A stretch of 5,412 bases of DNA from Chitinophagaceae bacterium (GTDB lineage: Bacteria; Bacteroidota; Bacteroidia; Chitinophagales; Chitinophagaceae), in contig CANLED010000167.1 of NCBI GenBank assembly GCA_947489175.1, forward strand, positions 1 through 5,412. The letters are read 5' to 3'. Within the stretch, counting starts at the first letter, position 1. Every line of letters starts with the position of its first letter. The notes under the pieces were generated by a model that did no database searches, was not told the DNA's origin, and was given only the letters and a program-made list of their open reading frames with translations. The translations under genes were made by a program, and so were the position numbers. This document shows, piece by piece, positions 1 through 5,344 of this stretch.

Positions 1-534
1 GAAGCTTCAGTTGCCTATGCAATCCAAACCTACATGAAAGGTTATGAGTGGTTAGGAACCAGTGTTACCGTGGCTAGTTTAGCTGGATTTTCTTCTGTGA
101 TTCTTGTGATGTTAATGGGACAAAGTCGCATTTTTTACACCATGAGTAATGATGGCTTGATTCCAAAAGCATTCGGCGAACTTCATCCAAAATACAAAAC
201 TCCGTATAAAGCCAACTGGATATTGTTCGTATTTGTAGGCTTGTTTGCTGGATTTGTTCCAGGCAGTGTTGCAGGAGACCTAACATCATTTGGAACACTT
301 TTCGCTTTTGTATTGGTAAGTGCAGGGGTATGGATTATGCGTGTTAAGAACCCAGAAATCGAAAGATCTTTCAAAACTCCGTTGGTTCCTTTGGTTCCAA
401 TTTTAGGTATTATCATTTGCTTGGGGATGATCGTAGCGCTAGACGCACAAACATTGAAAGTAGCCATCATCTGGATGGCACTTGGCCTTGTTGTTTATTT
501 CATTTACAGCAAAAAGCACAGTAAACTGAATTAA
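1..534 (+). CDS. APC-superfamily amino-acid permease, C-terminal part (5' truncated by window edge)
   Basis: This is the last 177 residues of an inner-membrane amino-acid transporter; the frame is open from base 1, so the start lies outside the window. About five hydrophobic segments are visible, at fragment residues ~17-40, ~72-92, ~95-113, ~128-147 and ~152-169, consistent with TM8-TM12 of a 12-TM APC protein. The loop GQSRIFYTMSNDGLIP (residues 40-55), followed by HPKYKTP and later SFKTPLVPLVP, matches the signature region of the cationic amino-acid transporter/YfnA-like branch. From family knowledge such proteins move amino acids by proton-coupled symport or exchange; the substrate cannot be read from this fragment. 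The tail ends in a basic cytoplasmic KKHSKLN. Translation stops at TAA followed directly by in-frame TAG, and an intrinsic terminator follows within 20 nt, so this is the last gene of its transcript. Confidence 0.88.
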   Translation, partial: EASVAYAIQTYMKGYEWLGTSVTVASLAGFSSVILVMLMGQSRIFYTMSNDGLIPKAFGELHPKYKTPYKANWILFVFVGLFAGFVPGSVAGDLTSFGTLFAFVLVSAGVWIMRVKNPEIERSFKTPLVPLVPILGIIICLGMIVALDAQTLKVAIIWMALGLVVYFIYSKKHSKLN

Positions 535-551
535 TAGAAAATTATACTTTT

Positions 552-586
552 AATCCCGGATCATTATTTGGTCCGGGATTTTTTTT
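552..586 (+). terminator. Intrinsic terminator of the permease gene
   Basis: A perfect 9-bp stem, AATCCCGGA (552-560) with TCCGGGATT (572-580), can be extended inward by a T-G wobble, a C-G and an A-T pair, leaving a 5-nt loop (564-568). A run of eight T (579-586) overlaps and follows the 3' arm. The GC-rich core plus T-tract, starting 18 nt after the stop codon, is a textbook rho-independent terminator for the + strand. Confidence 0.93.
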
Positions 587-602
587 ACCCTAACAGAAAC
601 CT

Positions 603-610
603 TAATTTTG
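603..610 (+). promoter_or_regulatory. Bacteroidota-type -7 promoter element for the yebC unit
   Basis: TAATTTTG matches the Bacteroidota primary-sigma -7 consensus TAnnTTTG exactly. No TTG -33 element stands at the usual spacing; instead TTT from the preceding terminator T-tract (581-583) lies 19 nt upstream. Transcription would start near 617, giving a leader of about 40 nt before the ATG at 656. Its position, just after a terminator and before a gene, supports the call; the octamer alone is short enough to arise by chance in AT-rich DNA. Confidence 0.6.
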
Positions 611-655
611 TATCCCTGCATCAAACTTATATTTAAACATAACACTGACTAAAAT

Positions 656-1378
656 ATGGGAAGGATTTTTGAAGTTAGAAAATCGACAATGTTTGCCCGT
701 TGGGACCGCATGGCCAAGCAATTTACCCGAATTGGAAAAGAAATTGTTATATCAGTAAAAGTTGGAGGACCAGACCCTGCTACAAATCCTGGATTGAGGC
801 GTTGCTATTTGAATGCTAAGAGTGTAGGCATGCCAAAAGATAGGGTTGAAGCAGCCATTAAAAGAGCACTTGGAAAAGACACAGAAAACTTTGAAGAAAT
901 ACTTTATGAAGGATATGGCCCTCATGGTGTTGCTATAATTGTAGAAAGTGCAACAGACAACCATGTAAGGACTGTAGCCAACGTAAAATCGCATTTTAAC
1001 AAAGGTGGAGGTGCTATGGGCACAAGTGGCAGTGTAAGTTTTCAGTTTAAAAAAATGGGCCTCTTCAAATTAAAAAACGAAGGGTTGAATCCTGAAGATC
1101 TCGAATTTGAATTGATTGATTTTGGATTGGAAGAATTAGGAGAAAGCACTACAGAAACTGGAGAAGAGGTGTTGGCAATTCGCTGCGCTTTTGCTGATTT
1201 CGGCAACATGCAGAAAGCTTTGGAGGAAAAGAATTTTACTGTTTTAAGTTCTGAACTAGAGTGGGTACCCATTACATTAGTTGAGCTCAATGAGGAACAA
1301 GCACAAGATTTATTGAAACTAGTTGACAAATTAGAACAAGACGAGGATGTTCAAAAAGTATTTCACAATTTGAAGTAA
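656..1378 (+). CDS. yebC: YebC/PmpR (TACO1) family protein
   Basis: This is a full-length (240 aa) cytosolic member of the YebC/TACO1 family. Recognisable blocks are MGRIFEVRK (1-9), the Bacteroidota variant of the N-terminus; GGPDPATNPGLR (37-48); NAKSVGMPKDRVEAAIKRA (53-71); YEGYGPHGVAIIVE (84-97); TDNHVRTVANV (100-110); GGGAMGTSGSV (117-127); and the C-terminal DVQKVFHN (231-238). Homologues were long annotated as transcriptional regulators (PmpR/YebC). TACO1 activates mitochondrial COX1 translation, and bacterial YebC proteins have more recently been linked to relief of ribosome stalling, so a translation role is the better working assumption. The start at 656 is fixed by the conserved MGRxFExRK; a later Met (residue 12) would remove it. 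There is no Shine-Dalgarno sequence, only an A-rich leader. It is the first gene of a probable two-gene unit. Confidence 0.96.
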   Translation: MGRIFEVRKSTMFARWDRMAKQFTRIGKEIVISVKVGGPDPATNPGLRRCYLNAKSVGMPKDRVEAAIKRALGKDTENFEEILYEGYGPHGVAIIVESATDNHVRTVANVKSHFNKGGGAMGTSGSVSFQFKKMGLFKLKNEGLNPEDLEFELIDFGLEELGESTTETGEEVLAIRCAFADFGNMQKALEEKNFTVLSSELEWVPITLVELNEEQAQDLLKLVDKLEQDEDVQKVFHNLK

Positions 1379-1387
1379 TATTTTAAT

Positions 1388-1393
1388 AAGGAG
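1388..1393 (+). promoter_or_regulatory. Shine-Dalgarno-like AAGGAG ahead of the DUF393 gene
   Basis: AAGGAG lies 11 nt upstream of the ATG at 1405, in the 26-nt gap after the yebC stop. It is notable because the other starts in this window have no SD sequence, as is usual in Bacteroidota. The spacing is slightly longer than the 5-9 nt optimum, so its strength is uncertain. It supports 1405 as the start and suggests the gene is translated from a shared transcript. Confidence 0.55.
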
Positions 1394-1404
1394 AACTACA
1401 ATAG

Positions 1405-1803
1405 ATGACAAATAATGGCACGCACATTGTATTCTACGACAGTGAATGCATGCTCTGTAGCAGAACAATTCGTTTTCTTTTAAAAAAAGACAGCAAAAAG
1501 AATCTTCTTTTTGCACCTCTGGGTGGAACTACCTTCAATTCCTTAAATATAGATTCAATAGACTATAATAATACCTTGATTTTTTTAAAGAAAAATGAAC
1601 TCCAAACAGAGTCTACTGCTGTATTATCAATATTGTCGATGTTACCATACCCATGGAAATTATATTCATCACTGAAAATCTTTCCTGAAATTTTAAGAAA
1701 CTCAATTTATAGGTTGATAGCTAAAAACAGGTATAAGTGGTTTGGGAAAAACACAATGTGTGAAAAGCCTACTGCTGAATTTTCTGCTTCATTTCTTCCC
1801 TGA
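1405..1803 (+). CDS. DUF393 (DCC1-like) thiol-disulfide oxidoreductase family protein
   Basis: This 132-aa protein has the layout of the DUF393/DCC family. A beta strand (HIVFYD, 7-12) runs straight into the CxxC motif C15-M-L-C18, followed by a helix (SRTIRFLLKKD). The segment PLGGTTF (38-44) fits the family's APLQS-like position. A helix with TESTAVLSILS (68-78) corresponds to the usual xSxAxLxI stretch, and a C-terminal RYKWFGKNTMCEKP (109-122) carries a third cysteine, C119. The thioredoxin-like fold and redox activity are inferred from family description; the substrate is unknown. The usual DG before the first cysteine (DGxCxLC) is DSE here. There is no signal peptide, so it is predicted cytosolic. 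It follows yebC by 26 nt and is probably cotranscribed with it. Its stop is 10 bp from the convergent E1 stop, with no room for a separate terminator. Confidence 0.85.
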   Translation: MTNNGTHIVFYDSECMLCSRTIRFLLKKDSKKNLLFAPLGGTTFNSLNIDSIDYNNTLIFLKKNELQTESTAVLSILSMLPYPWKLYSSLKIFPEILRNSIYRLIAKNRYKWFGKNTMCEKPTAEFSASFLP

Positions 1804-1813
1804 AGGATAAGAT

Positions 1814-4204
1814 TTACTCAGACATCATTTTAGTGACAATGCTAAAGACGTCTTCAACATTGGGTTTAGAAAAGTAATCACCATCACTTCCATAGGATGG
1901 ACGGTGAGATTTCGCACAAAGTATTTTAGGTGCTACATCCAACCAGCGATAACCTCCTTGTTTTTCTATTACTTCGGAGAACATAAATGAAGTAGCTCCA
2001 CCGGGAACGTCTTCGTCAACAAATAAAATTCGATTTGTTTTTTTAAGTGATGCCAAAATAACTTCATATAAATCGAAAGGTAAAAGAGTTTGAATATCTA
2101 CTATTTCAACATCAATATTTGATAATTCGAGTAGCTTAGCGGCATCTGAAACTATTCTCAAGGTAGAACCATAGGAAACAATGGTTATATCTGTACCCTC
2201 TCTGATTATTTCAGGAACACCCAAAGGAAGTTTAAAATCAGTAAGAGAAGCAGGCAATCTTTCTTTCAAACGATAGCCATTTAAACATTCAACAACAATT
2301 CCGGGATTTTTACCATCAAGCAATGTGTTATAGAAGCCAACAGCTTGAACCATGTTTCTAGGAACACAAATGTGAAAACCTTTTAAGGCGTTTACCATAA
2401 GTCCCATTGGTGATCCACTATGCCAAATGCCCTCAAGTCGATGGCCGCGCGTTCTTACGATAAGTGGTGCAATTTGTTGACCCGCAGATCTGTAGTGAAG
2501 GGTTGCTGCATCATCACTCAATACTTGAAGTCCAAAAAGTAGATAGTCTAAGTATTGAATTTCAGCAATTGGCCTTAATCCTCTCATGGATAAACCAACA
2601 CCTTGTCCTATAATGGTAAGTTCCCTGATACCTGTGTCAAATATCCGTTCTGAACCGTATTTTTGTTGAAGTCCGGCAAACCCTTGATTTACATCACCTA
2701 TTCTTCCAAGGTCTTCACCAAAGGCTACAACAAGTGGATTGGTGGTAAATAGTTCATCAAAATATTTATTGAGAATTTCATACCCATTAAGATATGGAGA
2801 ATCTTCGTTGTATTCTGGATGAAGAATATTTGGGTCTCCTATTTTTTCGTTGTCCTTAAAATGGAGGTCACTGTTGTAAAGCTGTTGATTTTCTTTAACA
2901 AGCTCTGCAAGTAATTGACTGGCTTCAATAGAGTGAGTTGCATTTTTAGACAAAGAAATGGCTGTTCTAATGGCAATCATAATATCCCTTCTAAATGGAC
3001 TTACATTTTCAGATAGGGCTTGGTTTATGGCTAATAACTCTTCGGGATTAGCCATGTCATTAGCCATTTTTTCAATAATATCTAATGTCTTTAATTTCTG
3101 AAGACGAATAGGCTCCTCATATAGCTTCCATGTATCGATTCTGCACTTAGCAACATCATTTCGAATTTCTTCTTCAATTTGATTGATTTCAGTTTCATCT
3201 GAAAGGGCATTGTCGATAATCCATGAACGCATTACAGATAGGCAATCCCATGTACGCTCCCATTGGAGTCTTTCAGGTGATTTATATCGTTCATGACTGC
3301 CAGAAGTAGAATGACCTTGTGGCTGAGTTAGTTCTTCAACATGAAACAAAACGGGTATATGTTCATTTCTGGCTCTTGAAATACCTTCTTCAAATACTTC
3401 ACAAAGGTTGGCATAATCCCATCCTTTTACTTTGTAAATAATAATTCCGTTTGATTTGTCAGTTTTTTCGAAACCAGCGAGGGCTTCTGATATAGAAGAT
3501 TTAACTGTTTGTAATTCTTTAGGAACAGAAATTCCATAACCATCATCCCACACAAAAACAGCCAGAGGAACCTGGCTAACTGCGGCAGCATTTAATGTTT
3601 CCCAAAAATGGCCTTCGCTTGTTGAGGCATCGCCTATGGTGCAGAAAACAACTTCGGAGCCGTTGCTTGTGAAATTGGTATGGCTATCTAGACCTGGTAA
3701 TTTTTTGAATAATTTAGACGCATACGCTAAACCCAGCGCCTTAGGAAAATGTCCGGCAGTAGGAGCCATGCCTGATGAGAAATTTTTTCTTTTGGACAAG
3801 TCTAAAAAATCACCTTGAGAATCAATAAAGGGTGTTGCAAAATGACAGTTCATTTGTCTTCCGGCGCAGTGAGGTTCATTTTCCCTGCTTGGGTCTGCAT
3901 AAAGTTGGGAAAAAAAATGTGGGAGTGTTGCTACTCCAGTTGCAAGAGCAAATGTTTGGTCGCGATAGTAACCTGCATAGAAATCACCTTCCTTGAAGAA
4001 TTTTGCCATGGCAACTTGAGGTACTTCTTTTCCATCACCAAAAATTCCAAATTTAGCCTTACCGGTAAGCACTTCCTTTCTTCCAAGCAAGCTAGCCTGA
4101 CGGCTTTGGAAAGCAATTCTGTAATCGTTGATTACAGCTTGTCTAAAACCTTCAAAAGAAAGTTCATCAACCGTATAAGATTCTTGGCTTTCAGGCTGGT
4201 CCAT
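1814..4204 (-). CDS. Fused alpha/beta E1 component of a thiamine-diphosphate-dependent 2-oxoacid dehydrogenase
   Basis: This 796-aa protein joins both E1 chains. The alpha part (~20-360) has YRDQTFALATG (80-90), the cofactor motif GDA (191-193) followed after 26 residues by DDGYGIS (220-226), and the loop QGHSTSGSHERYKS (296-309), which corresponds to the HSxxD phosphorylation-loop region of E1 alpha. The beta part (~472-796) has VVAFGED with E497, the likely cofactor-activating Glu; ELTIIGQGVGLSMRGLRPIAEIQ (528-550); HSGSP with H595; and the C-terminal transketolase domain from ~672 (TDITIVSYGS), with VDIQTLLPFD and VDEDVPGGA. E1 decarboxylates a 2-oxoacid and reductively acylates the lipoyl group of E2; branched-chain oxoacids or pyruvate are the likely substrates, and the sequence does not decide between them. 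The protein is about 130 residues longer than common ~660-aa E1 fusions, the extra lying between ~360 and ~470. No E2 or E3 gene is adjacent. The ATG at 4204 has no SD sequence. Confidence 0.93.
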   Translation of the reverse strand: MDQPESQESYTVDELSFEGFRQAVINDYRIAFQSRQASLLGRKEVLTGKAKFGIFGDGKEVPQVAMAKFFKEGDFYAGYYRDQTFALATGVATLPHFFSQLYADPSRENEPHCAGRQMNCHFATPFIDSQGDFLDLSKRKNFSSGMAPTAGHFPKALGLAYASKLFKKLPGLDSHTNFTSNGSEVVFCTIGDASTSEGHFWETLNAAAVSQVPLAVFVWDDGYGISVPKELQTVKSSISEALAGFEKTDKSNGIIIYKVKGWDYANLCEVFEEGISRARNEHIPVLFHVEELTQPQGHSTSGSHERYKSPERLQWERTWDCLSVMRSWIIDNALSDETEINQIEEEIRNDVAKCRIDTWKLYEEPIRLQKLKTLDIIEKMANDMANPEELLAINQALSENVSPFRRDIMIAIRTAISLSKNATHSIEASQLLAELVKENQQLYNSDLHFKDNEKIGDPNILHPEYNEDSPYLNGYEILNKYFDELFTTNPLVVAFGEDLGRIGDVNQGFAGLQQKYGSERIFDTGIRELTIIGQGVGLSMRGLRPIAEIQYLDYLLFGLQVLSDDAATLHYRSAGQQIAPLIVRTRGHRLEGIWHSGSPMGLMVNALKGFHICVPRNMVQAVGFYNTLLDGKNPGIVVECLNGYRLKERLPASLTDFKLPLGVPEIIREGTDITIVSYGSTLRIVSDAAKLLELSNIDVEIVDIQTLLPFDLYEVILASLKKTNRILFVDEDVPGGATSFMFSEVIEKQGGYRWLDVAPKILCAKSHRPSYGSDGDYFSKPNVEDVFSIVTKMMSE

Positions 4205-4240
4205 GCAACAAAACTACCCTAAATTTATTAAATCGAAGTA

Positions 4241-4253
4241 TTGCAAGGTGCAA
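4241..4253. promoter_or_regulatory. 13-bp palindrome near the predicted E1 transcription start (possible operator)
   Basis: TTGCA-AGG-TGCAA is a perfect 5-bp inverted repeat with a 3-bp centre. It lies just downstream of the E1 -7 element (4264-4271), within a few bases of the expected start of transcription near 4257, and 37 bp before the ATG. A further TGCAA overlaps the start codon (4204-4208). The symmetry and position suit a repressor site; no regulator is known and a chance palindrome of this size is possible. Confidence 0.3.
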
Positions 4254-4263
4254 ATAATTATTC

Positions 4264-4271
4264 CAAATTTA
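4264..4271 (-). promoter_or_regulatory. Bacteroidota-type -7 promoter element for the E1 gene
   Basis: On the minus strand this reads TAAATTTG, an exact match to TAnnTTTG. The -33 position, with a 19-nt spacer, is occupied by TTT (4291-4293), part of the T-tract of the upstream terminator, rather than the consensus TTG. The predicted leader is about 50 nt. It is the same octamer as the one ahead of the DUF1573 pair. Confidence 0.58.
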
Positions 4272-4290
4272 TTAACACACTTTTTGCTAT

Positions 4291-4373
4291 AAAAAAACCA
4301 CTACTTGTGATTTCACTTCTAGGTTATTTAGACGAAAAATCTAAAAAACAGATAATGACCAAACAAGTAGTGG
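4291..4373 (-). terminator. Long-loop intrinsic terminator with nested hairpin, 3' of the DUF1573 unit
   Basis: A perfect 11-bp inverted repeat, CCACTACTTGT (4298-4308) and ACAAGTAGTGG (4363-4373), encloses 54 nt. Read on the minus strand, the second arm is followed at once by seven T (4297-4291), so the structure is oriented to end transcription of the DUF1573 genes. The + strand reading has no T-tract after its stem. The enclosed segment holds its own hairpin, TTTAGA (4327-4332) with TCTAAA (4340-4345), and a weaker pairing of GGTTA (4322-4326) with TGACC (4356-4360). A 54-nt enclosed region is far longer than a usual terminator loop, so the element may also be a 3' UTR structure or the tail of a small RNA. 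Confidence 0.7.
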
Positions 4374-4376
4374 CAT

Positions 4377-4392
4377 ATTTAGTAAGCTAAAT
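4377..4392 (-). other. Small 3' UTR hairpin between the DUF1573 stop codon and its terminator
   Basis: ATTTAG (4377-4382) and CTAAAT (4387-4392) form a perfect 6-bp inverted repeat around a 4-nt loop. It begins 9 nt after the stop codon of the downstream DUF1573 gene and ends 3 nt before the long terminator stem. The stem is AT-rich and weak on its own. Its arms resemble the TTTAGA/TCTAAA hairpin inside the terminator. No function can be assigned. Confidence 0.35.
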
Positions 4393-4401
4393 GAGGCAGA
4401 T

Positions 4402-4815
4402 CTACTTTTTTATTTTATCAAAATCAGCAGCAGATAAAACTTCACCACTAATTTTCAATTCGTAAGGAGCATCAATGCCTTTGAGTTTCACGAAAATAGT
4501 TTTCTCGAAAGGCCCAGGTGCAGCTGCGTTAAAACCAGCTTTAAGTTTGTCTTCTTTACCTTTCATGATTGGTTGCTGAGGCCATGTTGGGGTTGTACAA
4601 CCACAAGAAGCGCTGGCTGTTTCAACGATTAATGGTTCGTTACCAATGTTTGCAAACATAAAATCATGTGTAACAGGAACGCCCTGTTTGATTTTTCCGA
4701 AACTATGTTTGATTTCTTTGAATTTTATGATATTTTCTGCCTTTTTTACTGCAGTTTGTGCAGAAGCTGAAAATCCAATTGACAAGACTAATAGAGAAAC
4801 TAAGAGTTTTTTCAT
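4402..4815 (-). CDS. Secreted DUF1573 domain protein (downstream paralogue)
   Basis: This 137-aa protein has a clear signal peptide: MKK, a hydrophobic core, and ASA-Q with cleavage expected after residue 19. The mature protein is one DUF1573 domain: FGKIKQGVPVTHDF (39-52), then ASCGCTTPTW (69-78), then GFNAAAPGPFEKTIFV. The domain is predicted to be an immunoglobulin-like beta sandwich related to ASH/HYDIN domains and to act in the periplasm or outside the cell; its function is unknown in the family. The C71-G-C73 pair is the most conserved feature and could form a disulfide or bind a ligand, which is inference. It sits 44 nt behind its paralogue with no good promoter between (best candidate TAATTTTA lacks the final G), so cotranscription is likely. 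The ATG at 4815 follows a run of A, with no SD sequence. Confidence 0.88.
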   Translation of the reverse strand: MKKLLVSLLVLSIGFSASAQTAVKKAENIIKFKEIKHSFGKIKQGVPVTHDFMFANIGNEPLIVETASASCGCTTPTWPQQPIMKGKEDKLKAGFNAAAPGPFEKTIFVKLKGIDAPYELKISGEVLSAADFDKIKK

Positions 4816-4859
4816 TGCTTTTTTTTTAAAATTAAAATATTTATTAGTTATAGTTGATT

Positions 4860-5303
4860 TTAGTTTTTAATCCTTTTTAAATTGGCAATTGATTTGTTTA
4901 GCGGTGCATGAAATTCGGGATTCTGCCAAACAAATCCCCGAATTGATATTGTTTCAGATTCGTTTTTTCCAAACTGAACATTGATTGTTTTTTCAAAACT
5001 TCCAATGGCAGCAGCATTATATCCAACCTTAATTTCCGAAATTGCACCTGGAGCAATAGAATCCCTACTCCATTCTGGTGTTGTGCAGCCGCAAGAAGCT
5101 TGAACATTATCTATCGATATAGGTTTATCAGACAAATTTTTAACAAAGAAAACATGATGAACCGGTTTTCCTTGGGGTATTTTTCCGAAATCAAATAATA
5201 ATTGATTTATCTCCAACTTTTTACTGGCAGATAGTATTGAAGGATCTTGTGCAAAAAGACAAGAAGGAAGCAAAAAAATTAGCGCAAAAAAGATGTTTTT
5301 CAA
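4860..5303 (-). CDS. Secreted DUF1573 domain protein (upstream paralogue, TTG start)
   Basis: This protein is paralogous to its downstream neighbour. I place the start at TTG 5303-5301, giving 147 aa. From there the protein reads MKN, a hydrophobic core, then LFA-Q, a standard signal peptide, and the FG (39-40) and CGC (71-73) motifs fall at exactly the same residue numbers as in the paralogue. A longer reading from TTG at 5339 adds 12 residues, but that codon lies inside the predicted -7 promoter element. No in-frame ATG exists near the start. By eye about 39 of ~93 aligned residues match the paralogue, including FGKIxQGxPVxH, ASCGCTTPxW and NAAAxGxFEKTI. It has an extra tail of about 15 residues. 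The LPSC at 12-15 could act as a lipobox, though the A-Q site in both paralogues favours signal peptidase I. The ligand and role are unknown. Confidence 0.84.
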   Translation of the reverse strand: MKNIFFALIFLLPSCLFAQDPSILSASKKLEINQLLFDFGKIPQGKPVHHVFFVKNLSDKPISIDNVQASCGCTTPEWSRDSIAPGAISEIKVGYNAAAIGSFEKTINVQFGKNESETISIRGFVWQNPEFHAPLNKSIANLKRIKN

Positions 5304-5336
5304 AATATCATAAGTTGTATTAGAAATAACGGAAAT

Positions 5337-5344
5337 CAAATTTA
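5337..5344 (-). promoter_or_regulatory. Bacteroidota-type -7 promoter element for the DUF1573 pair
   Basis: The minus strand reads TAAATTTG, an exact TAnnTTTG match and identical to the E1 element. Transcription would begin near 5330, giving a leader of about 27 nt to the TTG start at 5303. No clear TTG -33 element is visible; the nearest trace is a TTC at 5369-5367 with a 22-nt spacer. The remaining bases to the window end (5345-5412) are AT-rich, and I see no gene or other element in them. Confidence 0.5.

Noticed and set aside
1331..1516. A 61-codon minus-strand frame spanning the yebC/DUF393 junction, cysteine-rich in translation
   Set aside because: It overlaps two well-supported + strand genes and no conserved domain is apparent; the cysteines come from antisense reading of ordinary codons.
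1787..1805. Inverted repeat CTTCA/TGAAG around the DUF393 stop, considered as a terminator
   Set aside because: It is only 5 bp with a 9-nt loop, and neither strand has a T-tract after it.
3815..4222. A 135-codon open frame on the + strand antisense to the E1 N-terminal coding region
   Set aside because: It lies fully opposite well-conserved E1 alpha codons, its translation has no recognisable domain, and no promoter or ribosome site precedes it. It is a shadow of the E1 gene.
4307..4316. GTGA-TT-TCAC palindrome, considered as a CRP/FNR-type site
   Set aside because: The half-sites are separated by 2 bp rather than 6 and lack the outer bases; the sequence also lies within the long terminator structure, downstream of genes rather than at a promoter.
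4646..4870. A 74-codon + strand frame across the DUF1573 gap
   Set aside because: It is antisense to the signal peptide and domain start of a convincing DUF1573 gene. Its hydrophobic content simply mirrors AT-rich codons.
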